A DNA stretch of 64,000 nt from Prevotella sp. (GTDB lineage Bacteria; Bacteroidota; Bacteroidia; Bacteroidales; Bacteroidaceae): positions 62,001 through 126,000 of the forward strand of contig JAFUFJ010000016.1 in assembly GCA_017469955.1 (NCBI GenBank). The letters are read 5' to 3'. Shown here in pieces: positions 34,693-44,976 of the stretch. Made by a program: the position numbers and the translations under genes. Position 1 is the stretch's first letter. The number at the start of each line of letters is the position of its first letter. The notes beneath the pieces are model-generated. The model was given only the letters and a program-made list of their open reading frames with translations, was not told the DNA's origin and searched no databases.

Positions 34693-36233
34693 TGGCAAGA
34701 GACCTGCAAAAGTTTGCGATGCCCATGTATAACTCATGGGTGCCAGAGCGCATTCGTCCCTGGATATACCTGCTTTTTGCCTTTCTTTTCCAGCTGTCGG
34801 GAGGCGTATATTTCTCGCTGAACAGCCATATGATGGGCGCAACAGGCCTGATGCGCGAAGACATTCAGCTGATAGCCATGTTCGGAGTGGTGGGCGTCAA
34901 CATGCCATTCCCGTTTATCTTCCGCTTTAAGATGCGGTTTACCAACCGCCAGCTGATGATCAATGCTGCGGCAGTCATCATAGTTTGCAACATCCTCTGC
35001 CTGTACGTAAGGTCGCTTCCCCTGCTTTGCGCCATCTCTTATGTGGCAGGCTTCTTCAAGTTGTGCGGAACGTTTGAATGCTTTTCGAACATCCGTCTTT
35101 GGATATCGCCACGGCAAGACTTTGGAGTGTTCCTGCCAGCTATATACATTATTATATTAGCAGCAGCTCCTGCTTCCAATTGGACGGCTCTTTGGCTGAC
35201 ACAGACGTTAGGGTCGTGGCAGGCAATGCACTGGCTGATGTGCGTGTTGATGCTCGTTGTCATACTTTCAGTCTATGTGTTGACCCACGATTTCCGCTTT
35301 ATGCCTCGTGTTCCGCTGGTGTCACTCGACATACTCGGATGCTTGTTGTGGTCGGCCATGATGCTGGAAATCATCTGGCTCTTCACCTATGGCGAGTATT
35401 ATAACTGGTGGGACTCACGCATATGGCGCGAGGTGTTGTGTGCATTACCGGTAACGATTGCCGTCTGTTTGCTGCGCAGTCGCCGCATCAGGCACCCCTA
35501 TATATCGTTTGACATCTGGCAGCACTGGCGTATGTTGCCTATCCTTGGCATGTTCTTCGTGGCCGAAGTGATGAATGCTACACCACATGTGATGCAGAAT
35601 ACGCTGACGGGAATGCTGGGATTTGGATGGACAACCACGAAACAACTCTATCTGGTCGAGATGGCAGGGGCGATGGCTGGTTGCGTCTTTACGATCTTTT
35701 GGCATCGGCCTCTGCACCAGAAATACACCCGGTTGCTGGCAGTAGGGCTCTTTGTTTTGGTGCTGCATCAGGTGATGATGTACTTCTATGTGAGCCAGAA
35801 CCTTAATATGGAACGGCTATGGCTACCGACGTTTCTGCGTACGTTTGGCTATGCTATCTTCTTCTCAACCATGACGCTTTATCTGAAGGATCTTATCGAG
35901 TTTCCTGCATTTCTGATGGCATTGACGGTGAGCGGGTTTATCCGTAACGGGGTATGTGAGAGCCTGTGCTCGGGAGTTTATTCCTACGGGCTGCGGCTAA
36001 AGCTGGCAGAAGCCATGAACAGAGGGCTGCAGTCAGACATTCATCAGATGGTGCTCACGGCCGTCAAGGAGAGCTATGGCGTCGTCTGTATTGTGGGCTC
36101 CGTACTGTTTCTGCTGGTATTGCTCTACGATGCACAGCCCATTCGCCGTTCAATGTTTCATATGCCAGGCGATCAGGCCCTGTTGAAACGGGCCAGACGA
36201 CAACTGGGCAACCTCGTGCAATGGCATGGCTAA
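34692..36233 (+). CDS. MFS efflux transporter, EmrB/DHA2-like
   Basis: Inner-membrane proton-driven exporter, 513 aa, with about 14 membrane segments as in the DHA2 (EmrB) group. Hydrophobic segments include WIYLLFAFLFQLSGGVYF (about 19-36), LMINAAAVIIVCNILCLYV, FGVFLPAIYIIILAAAPASNWTALWL and AGAMAGCVFTIFW. The sequence has drifted from canonical EmrB and shows no clear antiporter motif C, so the assignment rests partly on its place after the tolC- and emrA-like genes. The operon ends with the terminator at 36298-36332. Confidence 0.85.
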   Translation: MARDLQKFAMPMYNSWVPERIRPWIYLLFAFLFQLSGGVYFSLNSHMMGATGLMREDIQLIAMFGVVGVNMPFPFIFRFKMRFTNRQLMINAAAVIIVCNILCLYVRSLPLLCAISYVAGFFKLCGTFECFSNIRLWISPRQDFGVFLPAIYIIILAAAPASNWTALWLTQTLGSWQAMHWLMCVLMLVVILSVYVLTHDFRFMPRVPLVSLDILGCLLWSAMMLEIIWLFTYGEYYNWWDSRIWREVLCALPVTIAVCLLRSRRIRHPYISFDIWQHWRMLPILGMFFVAEVMNATPHVMQNTLTGMLGFGWTTTKQLYLVEMAGAMAGCVFTIFWHRPLHQKYTRLLAVGLFVLVLHQVMMYFYVSQNLNMERLWLPTFLRTFGYAIFFSTMTLYLKDLIEFPAFLMALTVSGFIRNGVCESLCSGVYSYGLRLKLAEAMNRGLQSDIHQMVLTAVKESYGVVCIVGSVLFLLVLLYDAQPIRRSMFHMPGDQALLKRARRQLGNLVQWHG

Positions 36234-36297
36234 TGGTCATGATGCGGAGGAAAATGCTTCAAAGAAAAAAGGAATACGGGCAAGAACGGTACCTGAA

Positions 36298-36332
36298 GCA
36301 GGGAAATCTCAAAACGGTTTCTCTGCTTTTTT
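36298..36332 (+). terminator. Rho-independent terminator of the efflux operon
   Basis: Arms GCAGGGAAA (36298-36306) and TTTCTCTGC (36318-36326), with one G-T pair, are followed by six T's. Confidence 0.88.
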
Positions 36333-36461
36333 AGAAATATTATGACAGACATAGGATAGTGTTCGGGATTTTCTTTGTACCTTTGCCGACGTAGGCATCA
36401 GGTTTTTCAATTGATGCCTATACACGAAAAAAGAAATGAAACGACAGGCTTGGAGGGCCTA

Positions 36462-39400
36462 ATGGTTATGAAGAAGATCGTATTGGCAATGATGGCTTTG
36501 GCATTGTTGCTACCCATGAGTATGAAAGCTGACGGATATACACAATTATGGAAGCAAGTGGCAACGGCAGAAGAAAAAGACCTGCCACAGACTGTCATGG
36601 AGATTCTCGCCCATATTGAGACGAAGGCCAGTGTGGAACGCTCGTATGGCAATCTGCTGAGAGCTCAGCTAATGAAAGCAAAAATGCAGGCAGTCTTGTC
36701 GCCAGACTCACTGCCTGTTGCCGTAAAAAGGCTGGAAACACTGGCAGAAGAGTCGGCAAGCTCAGAAAGAGTACTGGCCGCAGTCTACGAGACAGTGCTC
36801 GGTGCTATTTATCGTGACAATGCCCAACTGGCTGATGACAGCAGGAAAATCTCAGAAAGATATTTCGAACGAGCCATGCAGAAGGCTGACGTCTTGGTGA
36901 AACAGCGCGACGGAAGTATGGAACCTTTCGTAGCTGTTAGCAGTGACAGTCGCATCTTTATGCATGACTTGTTGCATGTGGTAGGATTTGAAGGCAAAGC
37001 CTACCAGCAGTTGCATGATATATATAAAGCCCGTGGAAATAGGTCGGCATCTTGTATTTGTGCATTGTATATGACCAGAGAACATCGGTCGGATTATGGT
37101 GTTGAACTAAAGAAGTCGACTTATGTACAGAAGATTGACTCGCTGATAGACGAATATCGCGACTTGCCTGAAGCAGGCGAGTTGGCCATCGCACGCTATC
37201 AAGCCATGGAAGAGATGGAGGATGCTACGGCAGAAGATAAATACAACTACGTGAATTATGCACTGCAACATTGGGGCGTATGGCCGAGAATGAACGTGCT
37301 CCGCAATGCTCAGCAGCGATTGACGCTGCCGTCTTTTCACGTGATGTTGGGCGAGGGAATGCTGCTTCCCGGCATTTCAAGACAGATAGAGGTCTTGGGA
37401 GTGACGCATCTTGATCAGTTGGTCATGTCGGTAAGACGCCTGACTGTCGACGGCGATACAAAGCTAAATCCTCAAGATGATGCAGATTACCAGAAACTTC
37501 GGAAGACCATTGACCCTCAGGCCGTGAATCCTTCTCCAGTAGTAAAGCGCTATATCGGGCAGCCAGACTATATGGTTCTGCGTGACACCATGATGCTGGA
37601 AGGCTTGCCAGTGGGAGTATATCTCGTGGAATTTACAACGAATAACAGCAATGTGGCTGTGGAAAGAGCCCTGCTGAGAGTGACAAATGTGAGTGTGATT
37701 CACCAGACACTTCCAGACAGAAAGATAAGACTTGTTGCCGTCGATCGTGCGACAGGCCGGCCAATACCCGAATGCAAGATACGCTTGACCACTAATATTC
37801 GTGGCAATCAGTCACAGGTAAATACTTTAGTTACCGATCGGCAAGGCGAGGTAATCTATCAATATCAGAATCGTCAACCTGACCTGATATACGCATATAC
37901 GGAAACGGACAAGGCAAGTCAGGAAACCTATCTTGGCGGCTATTTTAATTACTATGATAATAATCAGAGCTATAGCACGGCGTCTCTTTTTACTGATCGC
38001 CGGATCTATAGGCCAGGGCAAGCTGTGCATGTAGGTGTTGTTACCTATCGAAACATCCGCCATGAAGATATGGAAGTTGAAGGTGGCAAGAGAGTAAAGC
38101 TCTCTTTGTGCGATGCAAATGGCAAGACAATTAGTGAGAAGAGTGTCGTTACAGATGATTATGGAACAGCATCGGCCGACTTCATATTGCCTCGGGAAGG
38201 GTTGACAGGAATATTTACTGTTCGTTCTGACTATGGAAACCGGCAGACAACATCCTTCTCTGTTGAGGAATACAAGCGCCCTGCCTTTGAAGTTGCATTA
38301 GAAGACTATGCGGAAAAATATGTAGCTGGTGACACGATTCGTATCTCTGGTTCGGCAAGAAGCTATGCTGGCGTGCCGATACAGAATGCACTTGTGAATG
38401 TGAAAGTGACGAGAAAACCTGCATATTTCTGGTGGAATCGTACCAATAAGGATCAGGAAAAGGTTATAAAAACTGACACCTTGCATACAGATGCGGATGG
38501 AAACTTCAGCTTTCCTGTGGAAATGTTGATGCCAGACGGATATGATTCCCGTCGTCCTCGTTATTTCAGTATTGTCATAGAAGCCACAGTTACTGATGCT
38601 GCAGGTGAGACTCATGAGTCGTCTTTATCGTTGCCTTTATGTGACAAGTCTACGACTTTGACTTGCGATTTGCCTGAAAAGATTTTGAAAGACAGTTTGT
38701 CTTCTATACGGTTTAATTATCTAAATAGTGCAGGACAGCCCATTGACGCAGAGATTTCCTATGCGTTTGACGGGGGCAAACGTCAGGTTTGTAAGGCAAA
38801 TGAGTCGGTCAGTCTGCCCAAGCAACTTTCTTCGGGTGATCACCTTCTCAAGGCAATTTGTGGGACAGACACCCTTGAACAGCATGTGATAGTATTCTCA
38901 ATGACAGATAAACACCCGGTAATCGACACCCATGACTGGTTCTATGTATCTTCTAATGAGTTCCATCGTGACGGCAGTCCTGTATGGGTTCAGGTTGGTT
39001 CTTCTGACAAAGACCAGCATGTCGTCTATACAATCATATCGGGAAAGACCGTGCTTGAAAGTGGTGTCATCGACCAAAGCAATGCACTTACGACGAGACA
39101 ATTCAAATATGATGAAGCCTATGGCAATGGTCTTCTGTTGGCTTATGCATGGGTGAGGGACGGAAAACTATATGAGCATACCGCACAAATAGCCAAACCT
39201 TTGCCAGACAAGCGTTTGATAATGGAGTGGACAACGTTCCGAGACAAGTTGGTTCCTGGACAAAAGGAGGAATGGTCGCTGTCTATAAAGCGTCCGGATG
39301 GCAAGCCTGCAGATGCCCAATTAATGGCTGCAATGTATGATAAGTCATTAGACCAGATACGTCAACATTCGTGGAACTTTTTCCCACAATTATATCTAAA

Positions 39401-42011
39401 TTTGCCGAGTACACGCTGGTATGCCCAATATAATGGTACGATAGGGCTCTATGGTGAGCAGCCTTTGAAGCTTCTTTCCGAGAAATCACTTGTCTGGAGC
39501 CAGATAGATGAGTCGGTATTTCCTTCGTTTTATTATTATGGACGGCCGAGAATGCTGGGCTCGAAGCAGATGATGGCAAATACTTCTGTTGTAGAACTGA
39601 GCGCGATGTCGGCAGATGCGGCTCCGCCAATGGTACAGATGGCTGCCAAATCAGCAGATGCTGATGCCGTAGAAGAGTCGAAGATTGTCGCAGATGACGT
39701 TGCCGGAAGTGGGCAATCAACGTCTGAAACAGCCAGCCAAATGCGTGAGAACCTTAACGAAACGGCATTCTTCTATCCAGCGTTGTTGGCCGACGAAAAT
39801 GGCAATGTCCGTCTCTCTTTCACTCTTCCTGAGAGTGTTACCACTTGGCGCATGATGGGATTTGCCCACGATAAGAATATGTGCTACGGTAATATAGAGG
39901 GTGAAACCGTGGCACAGAAGACGATAATGGTTCAGCCTAACCTGCCTCGTTTCCTGCGTTCTGGCGATCAATCACAATTGACGACGCGTCTTTTCAATAC
40001 TTCTGAGAAGGAAGTCTCTGGGGAAGCAAAGCTGCAGTTCATTGATCCAGAGACAGAAAAGGTTCTTCTTGAGCAGACAAGTCGGTTTGCTGTATCGGCA
40101 AAAGAGTCGTCTTCTATTTCGTTTTTCATTAATGCAGCATCGCTTCCTTCATTGGTTATTTGTCGTGTTTCGGCCTCTGGCAAGGGATATAGTGATGGGG
40201 AACAGCACTATCTGGCCATTCTTCCCGACAAGCAACTGGTCACTAACACCCAACCGTTTACTCAGAATGAGCCTGGAGTGAAGACCATAGATGTCGCAAA
40301 ACTCTTCCCTCTGAATGACGATAGCAACAAACTGACCGTTGAGTATACCAACAATCCTTCCTGGCTAATGATACAGGCATTGCCGTCAGTAGCCAGCCCT
40401 GACAGCAAGAATGCCTTCAGTCTGTCGTCAGCTCTCTATGCCAACAGCATCGCTTCCTATATACTTCATCGATATCCGGTTATCAAGAAAACGATTGAAT
40501 TATGGCAACAAGAGCCAGAAGGCCAGTCGCTGATGAGCAGTTTGCAAAAGAATGAAGAACTCAAGTCTCTTGCACTCAGTGAGACTCCTTGGCTGATGGA
40601 TGCCGATAAGGAAGCAGATCAAAAGCACCAGCTAATAGGATTCTTTGACGAAAACGCTGTAAGCTACAGGCTTTCTGACGAGTTTTCCCAGCTTCGTAAG
40701 TTGCAAAACCTTGACGGTTCTTTCTCCTGGTGGCCTGGCATGCCTGGCAATCGCTATGTGACTTCCAATGTGATAGAGACACTTGTACGCCTCAATAAGA
40801 TGGGATGTCGTCAGGAAGAAGCCTATGGACTGATCGAAAACGGGCTGTCTTTCCTGGCAGCCAAGGCTCACGAAGAGGTGATAGAACTGAAGAAACTTGA
40901 AAAGAAAGGACAAAAAAACCTGCGTCCAAGCGAGTGGGCTGTTGACTATCTTTACATTCTTTCGTTACATGATGACGAGTTGGCGACGAGCGTTGAAGCC
41001 GATATAGACTATCTCGTTTCCCTTCTTGAGAAGCAGACCACGTCATTGACTATCTATGGAAAGGCCCGCGCAGCAATTATTCTTGCGGCAAACCACCGCA
41101 CAGCCAAGGCCAGAGAACTTCTGCAAAGCCTTCGCGAATACACCGTCTATAAGGAAGAGACGGGGCGCTATTTTGACACATATAAGGCGCAATACTCTTG
41201 GCGCGACTACCGTATTCCCACTCAAGTGGCAACCATCGAGACCTTAAAGGCGCTGGTTCCCAACGACCTGCAGACCATTCAAGAGATGCAACGCTGGCTT
41301 TTGCAGTCAAAAAGAACCCAGTCTTGGGACACTCCTGTTAATGCTGTTGACGCAGTTTATGCCTTCATGGACGGAAGAATCGATCACTTGACGGACGAAA
41401 TGGCTACGCCTTCCCGCCTTACTGTCAATGGAAATCTGCTCGACTTGCCAAAGGCAACTGCCGGTCTTGGCTATGTGAAAACGGCCATTACAGGAAAGAA
41501 TCTGCGTGAGTTCAAGGCCGAGAAGACTTCAGAAGGAGTCTCCTGGGGCGCATTATATGCTCAGTTCATGCAGCCAATTTCCGACATAGAAGCTCTTTCT
41601 TCAGACCTTAGCGTGAAGCGAGAACTGTATGTACTGCGTGGCAGCGACTACGTGTTGACCGACCCTTCGCAAGCAGTCTTGAAGACGGGTGACAGGGTTA
41701 AGGTCAGAATTACACTCGTTGCTGACCGTGATTACGACTTTGTGCAGGTCGTCGACCAGCGTGCAGCTTGTCTTGAACCCGTCAGTCAGCTGAGTGGATA
41801 TCAAAGAGGTTGCTATGTAACTCCTCGCGATGCTTCCACGAATTTCTACTTTGACATCCTTGCAAAAGGCAAGCATGTCGTTGAGACCGAGTATTTTGTC
41901 GACCGTGAGGGCACCTATATGAGCGGCACTTGTACAGCCCAATGTGCCTATAGTCCTGAGTATATGGGGCGTTCCGAGGCTATGGTCTTGAACGTGGTCG
42001 GTGCCGAATAG
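36462..42011 (+). CDS. alpha-2-macroglobulin family protein lacking the thioester motif
   Basis: A 1849-aa exported protein with a signal peptide just after the start (KKIVLAMMALALLLPMSMKA). Macroglobulin-like domains include TDRRIYRPGQAVHVGVVTYR and the following GIFTVRSDYGNRQTTSFSVEEYKRPAFEV (about 510-610). The A2M core ETAFFYPALLADENGNVRLSFTLPESVTTWRMMGFAHDK lies near 1100-1140, followed by an alpha-toroid complement-like domain. Where relatives carry Cys-x-Glu-Gln after NPSWLMIQALPS (about 1290-1320), this protein reads SKNAFSLSSALYANS, so it cannot form a thioester. The ATG at 36462 has GGAGG 6 bp upstream; 36468 is a close alternative. It may trap or bind proteases without covalent capture. 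Confidence 0.85.
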   Translation: MVMKKIVLAMMALALLLPMSMKADGYTQLWKQVATAEEKDLPQTVMEILAHIETKASVERSYGNLLRAQLMKAKMQAVLSPDSLPVAVKRLETLAEESASSERVLAAVYETVLGAIYRDNAQLADDSRKISERYFERAMQKADVLVKQRDGSMEPFVAVSSDSRIFMHDLLHVVGFEGKAYQQLHDIYKARGNRSASCICALYMTREHRSDYGVELKKSTYVQKIDSLIDEYRDLPEAGELAIARYQAMEEMEDATAEDKYNYVNYALQHWGVWPRMNVLRNAQQRLTLPSFHVMLGEGMLLPGISRQIEVLGVTHLDQLVMSVRRLTVDGDTKLNPQDDADYQKLRKTIDPQAVNPSPVVKRYIGQPDYMVLRDTMMLEGLPVGVYLVEFTTNNSNVAVERALLRVTNVSVIHQTLPDRKIRLVAVDRATGRPIPECKIRLTTNIRGNQSQVNTLVTDRQGEVIYQYQNRQPDLIYAYTETDKASQETYLGGYFNYYDNNQSYSTASLFTDRRIYRPGQAVHVGVVTYRNIRHEDMEVEGGKRVKLSLCDANGKTISEKSVVTDDYGTASADFILPREGLTGIFTVRSDYGNRQTTSFSVEEYKRPAFEVALEDYAEKYVAGDTIRISGSARSYAGVPIQNALVNVKVTRKPAYFWWNRTNKDQEKVIKTDTLHTDADGNFSFPVEMLMPDGYDSRRPRYFSIVIEATVTDAAGETHESSLSLPLCDKSTTLTCDLPEKILKDSLSSIRFNYLNSAGQPIDAEISYAFDGGKRQVCKANESVSLPKQLSSGDHLLKAICGTDTLEQHVIVFSMTDKHPVIDTHDWFYVSSNEFHRDGSPVWVQVGSSDKDQHVVYTIISGKTVLESGVIDQSNALTTRQFKYDEAYGNGLLLAYAWVRDGKLYEHTAQIAKPLPDKRLIMEWTTFRDKLVPGQKEEWSLSIKRPDGKPADAQLMAAMYDKSLDQIRQHSWNFFPQLYLNLPSTRWYAQYNGTIGLYGEQPLKLLSEKSLVWSQIDESVFPSFYYYGRPRMLGSKQMMANTSVVELSAMSADAAPPMVQMAAKSADADAVEESKIVADDVAGSGQSTSETASQMRENLNETAFFYPALLADENGNVRLSFTLPESVTTWRMMGFAHDKNMCYGNIEGETVAQKTIMVQPNLPRFLRSGDQSQLTTRLFNTSEKEVSGEAKLQFIDPETEKVLLEQTSRFAVSAKESSSISFFINAASLPSLVICRVSASGKGYSDGEQHYLAILPDKQLVTNTQPFTQNEPGVKTIDVAKLFPLNDDSNKLTVEYTNNPSWLMIQALPSVASPDSKNAFSLSSALYANSIASYILHRYPVIKKTIELWQQEPEGQSLMSSLQKNEELKSLALSETPWLMDADKEADQKHQLIGFFDENAVSYRLSDEFSQLRKLQNLDGSFSWWPGMPGNRYVTSNVIETLVRLNKMGCRQEEAYGLIENGLSFLAAKAHEEVIELKKLEKKGQKNLRPSEWAVDYLYILSLHDDELATSVEADIDYLVSLLEKQTTSLTIYGKARAAIILAANHRTAKARELLQSLREYTVYKEETGRYFDTYKAQYSWRDYRIPTQVATIETLKALVPNDLQTIQEMQRWLLQSKRTQSWDTPVNAVDAVYAFMDGRIDHLTDEMATPSRLTVNGNLLDLPKATAGLGYVKTAITGKNLREFKAEKTSEGVSWGALYAQFMQPISDIEALSSDLSVKRELYVLRGSDYVLTDPSQAVLKTGDRVKVRITLVADRDYDFVQVVDQRAACLEPVSQLSGYQRGCYVTPRDASTNFYFDILAKGKHVVETEYFVDREGTYMSGTCTAQCAYSPEYMGRSEAMVLNVVGAE

Positions 42012-42052
42012 GCACATTTCTCATAGTGTTATCCGCAGAAAAAGAAAAAGTA

Positions 42053-43117
42053 ATGATGAAGAGATTCATATTTGCAGCGTTGCTACTTTCGCTCACGTTT
42101 GCAGTTCAGGCACAGCGTCTCGGTGCCATCAATCAGACTCTTGACCTGGGACAGGTTACATTCAACCGGCCAGTGACGGCAGAGTTCGAGATGATCAATA
42201 AGTCTGATAGAGATGTACGCATCGTACAGGCCCGTAGCAGTTGCGGGTGTACGACCGTTGACTATCCCCAACGACTGATTTCCCGCGACGAGAAGTTTAT
42301 GGTTTCCGTCACCTACGACGCCCGCATGCTTGGTCATTTTCATAAGTCGGTATCGCTCTATGTCGATGGCGACGACGCCCCGGTCATGCTTGTCTTGAAA
42401 GGAGTCGTGGTCGACAAGGTTGTCAATTATGCCGGCGACTATGCCTATCAGCTGGGTGAACTGAAAGCCGACAAGAACAATATTGAGTTTGACGACGTCA
42501 ACAGTGGCGACATGCCTACGGCACGCATCCACATCTTGAATCCGACAGACAAGGTCGCCCAACCCACGGTGATGCATCTTCCTGACTATCTGAAGGCAGA
42601 AGTGTCGCCGTCGAAGCTGGCTCCGGGACAGGGCGGAGTCGTCACTTTCTCACTTGATTCGCATGCATTGCACGACTATGGCCTGACCCAGACGAACGTC
42701 TATCTTGGGATGAATCCGGGAGAACGCGTAGCTTCAAACAAGGGAATCGGCATCTCTGCCGTCTTACTTCCCAGCTTTTCCAACCTGACAGAGCTCGATA
42801 TTGCTCAGTCACCTAAGTTGCATCTCTCGACCACAACCCTCGACCTTGGCGCCTTTGGTAACAAGAAAAAGCTGAAGGGAGACATCTTCATCATCAACGA
42901 GGGCAATACGCCTTTGGAGATTAACAACCTGCAGATGTTCACCGAAGGCATCCAGCTTTCGCTTGGCAAACGCCGTCTGGAGCCGGGCGAAATTACTACG
43001 TTGAAGGTCACGGCCGTGGCGAAAGACCTGCGTCAGGCACGCAGCAAACCACGTGTTCTCATGATAACCAACGACCCGAAACGCCCGAAAGAGACCATCG
43101 AGATTCACGTAGAATAG
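42053..43117 (+). CDS. exported DUF1573-domain protein
   Basis: A 354-aa protein with signal KRFIFAALLLSLTFAVQAQ. Its N-terminal Ig-like domain is DUF1573, with the hallmark VRIVQARSSCGCTTVDYP (about 50-67) and a paired cysteine motif. Two or three further Ig-like beta domains follow (SPSKLAPGQGGVVTFSL, LHLSTTTLDLGAFGNKKKLKGDIFIINEGNTPLEI). It lies 41 bp after the macroglobulin-like gene, which makes co-transcription likely. Function is unknown; DUF1573 proteins are abundant in Bacteroidetes envelopes. ATG 42056 is a possible alternative start. Confidence 0.85.
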   Translation: MMKRFIFAALLLSLTFAVQAQRLGAINQTLDLGQVTFNRPVTAEFEMINKSDRDVRIVQARSSCGCTTVDYPQRLISRDEKFMVSVTYDARMLGHFHKSVSLYVDGDDAPVMLVLKGVVVDKVVNYAGDYAYQLGELKADKNNIEFDDVNSGDMPTARIHILNPTDKVAQPTVMHLPDYLKAEVSPSKLAPGQGGVVTFSLDSHALHDYGLTQTNVYLGMNPGERVASNKGIGISAVLLPSFSNLTELDIAQSPKLHLSTTTLDLGAFGNKKKLKGDIFIINEGNTPLEINNLQMFTEGIQLSLGKRRLEPGEITTLKVTAVAKDLRQARSKPRVLMITNDPKRPKETIEIHVE

Positions 43118-43142
43118 GGCCGTTTCCGGCAGTTTACAAGAC

Positions 43143-44012
43143 ATGCAGATAGAGATTGACAGCAGCAGTGGATTCTGTTTCGGAGTGACCACTGCCATCA
43201 GAAAGGCAGAAGAGGAGCTTGCGTCGGGGCAAACGCTCTATTGTCTGGGTGATATTGTACACAATAGCATCGAGGTTGAGCGCCTGCATGCGAAGGGCCT
43301 CGTCACGATTAATCACGACCAGTTGCGAGAGTTGCGTGGCGTAAAGGTGCTGCTTCGGGCCCACGGAGAGCCCCCTGAAACCTATGAAATAGCCCGGAAC
43401 AACAACATAGAGATCATCGATGCCACCTGTCCTGTGGTGTTGCAGTTGCAACGCCGCATCAAGAAACAGTGGGAGAACGGTGGCGAAGGCTCAGTCGTTA
43501 TCTTCGGAAAGAACGGACATGCCGAGGTGCTTGGTCTTGTCGGACAGACCCAAGGCAAGGCTATTGTGATTGAAAACTTTGACGATGTGAAGTCGCTTGA
43601 CTTCGCCCATGACATCTATCTTTACTCGCAGACGACCAAGAACATCGACGAATACCATCGTCTCATCGACTATATCCAGCATCATATCTCCTCTGAAGCC
43701 ACGTTCAAGAGCTTCGACACCATATGCCGTCAGGTGGCAAGCCGTATGCCCAACATCGCCGCTTTTGCCCGCCGTCACGACCTGATATTGTTCGTCAGCG
43801 GGCGTAAGAGCTCCAACGGGCGCGTGCTTTTCCATGAGTGTCTGTCGGTCAATCCCAACAGTCACCAGATTGAACGTCCTGAAGAAATCAATCCAGAGTG
43901 GCTGAAAGACATCCAGACCGTAGGCATCTGCGGGGCTACAAGCACGCCGCTTTGGCTCATGGAGCAATGTCGCGACCATATAGAGGAGGCCCTTTCCCGA
44001 TCGTTAGCCTGA
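43143..44012 (+). CDS. ispH: 4-hydroxy-3-methylbut-2-enyl diphosphate reductase
   Basis: Last enzyme of the MEP isoprenoid pathway, a 4Fe-4S reductase giving IPP and DMAPP. It is 289 aa. The three cluster cysteines sit in GFCFGV (residue 13), IDATCPVV and VGICGATSTP. The AHG and GH(A) substrate histidines are in LLRAHGEPPETY and KNGHAEVLG. The gene is near cmk and porQ, as in Porphyromonas gingivalis, except that ispH here converges on cmk with two repeat arrays between them. Confidence 0.96.
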   Translation: MQIEIDSSSGFCFGVTTAIRKAEEELASGQTLYCLGDIVHNSIEVERLHAKGLVTINHDQLRELRGVKVLLRAHGEPPETYEIARNNNIEIIDATCPVVLQLQRRIKKQWENGGEGSVVIFGKNGHAEVLGLVGQTQGKAIVIENFDDVKSLDFAHDIYLYSQTTKNIDEYHRLIDYIQHHISSEATFKSFDTICRQVASRMPNIAAFARRHDLILFVSGRKSSNGRVLFHECLSVNPNSHQIERPEEINPEWLKDIQTVGICGATSTPLWLMEQCRDHIEEALSRSLA

Positions 44013-44020
44013 TAAACTTG

Positions 44021-44086
44021 CAGGATCTTGCATTCCTGTGTCTTGCAGAATGCATTCCGATGTTTTGCAGAATGCATTCCGATGTT
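44021..44086. repeat. 22-nt-pitch array, family 3 (3 units)
   Basis: Units start at 44021, 44043 and 44065. Units 2 and 3 are identical; each contains the palindrome GAATGCATTC. Unit 1 shares GCATTCC at the same register, with a different left half. The array starts 9 bp after the ispH stop codon and ends 3 bp before family 1 copy E, with a 3-nt change of phase. Confidence 0.82.
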
Positions 44087-44089
44087 CTT

Positions 44090-44199
44090 GAGAAAGCTTA
44101 GCTTTTAGGGTCAGAAAGGATAGAGTTATGGGCGAGAAAGCTATGGGTTATTGACAAGAAAGCTATGGCTTCTCGGGCTGAAACCTAAGCTTTCTTGCC
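44090..44199. repeat. 22-nt-pitch dyad array, family 1, copy E (5 units)
   Basis: Units start at 44090, 44112, 44134, 44156 and 44178. Left words are GAAAGCT, GAAAGGA, GAAAGCT, GAAAGCT and GAAACCT. Right words on the minus strand are AAAAGCT, TAACTCT, TAACCCA, GAAGCCA and GAAAGCT. It ends 31 bp before the cmk stop codon in the convergent ispH-cmk gap. Confidence 0.92.
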
Positions 44200-44229
44200 G
44201 GCAGTCATTGTCTTTTTTGTGAAAACGTG

Positions 44230-44922
44230 TTACGATTCGATGACTCTTCGGGCCTGTTCGAGGAGCCATTTGTTCTGCTCTTCGATGGTGAGTAGGCTGT
44301 TGTCAAGCAGTAAGGCGTCGTCGGCCTGCTTCAGAGGCGACACCTCTCTGTGTGAGTCTATATAGTCTCTCTCGATGACATTTCGCAGTATTTCGTCGTA
44401 GTCGGCAGGCATTCCTTTCTCTTGAAGCTCCTTGTAGCGGCGTTGAGCCCTTACCTCTGCCGAGGCTGTCACGAAGACTTTCAGCTCGGCATCGGGAAAG
44501 ACAACCGTGCCAATGTCGCGTCCGTCCATCACGATTCCGCCGTCTTCTCCCATTTTCTGCTGCTGTTCGACCAGTGCTTCGCGTACGAAAGCCAGCGTGG
44601 CAATGGGGCTTACATGGTTGCTCACCTCGAGGGTTCTGATGTCTTTCTCTATGAGTTCTCCGTTGAGGAAGGTGTCGGGGCGCCCTGTTTCCGGATTGAA
44701 TCTGAACGAGATGTGTATGTCGTCCATGGCATCTTCCAGCTCGCCGGTCTTGATGGAGCCGTCGGTTCCAAACAGATTGTGGCGCAGGGCATAGAGTGTT
44801 ACGGCACGATACATGGCCCCAGTGTCTACGTAAACATACCCTAATTGCTTAGCCAGGTCTTTGGCCATCGTACTCTTTCCGCACGACGAATGGCCGTCAA
44901 TGGCAATGGTTATCTTCTTCAT
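44230..44922 (-). CDS. cmk: cytidylate kinase
   Basis: Phosphorylates CMP and dCMP with ATP. It is 230 aa. The P-loop is [17 protein letters not shown] (about 8-24), followed by [20 protein letters not shown]. The [34 protein letters not shown] block (about 148-181) is diagnostic. It is upstream of nothing on its strand within 200 bp. The divergent-to-porQ arrangement is not seen; porQ and cmk are on the same strand, porQ first, 54 bp apart. Confidence 0.96.
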   Translation of the reverse strand: MKKITIAIDGHSSCGKSTMAKDLAKQLGYVYVDTGAMYRAVTLYALRHNLFGTDGSIKTGELEDAMDDIHISFRFNPETGRPDTFLNGELIEKDIRTLEVSNHVSPIATLAFVREALVEQQQKMGEDGGIVMDGRDIGTVVFPDAELKVFVTASAEVRAQRRYKELQEKGMPADYDEILRNVIERDYIDSHREVSPLKQADDALLLDNSLLTIEEQNKWLLEQARRVIES

Positions 44923-44976
44923 ATGTGCAATGGAAAATTAAGATCAGAGGGTTTCGGGAGAAAAGTCAGGGGAACC

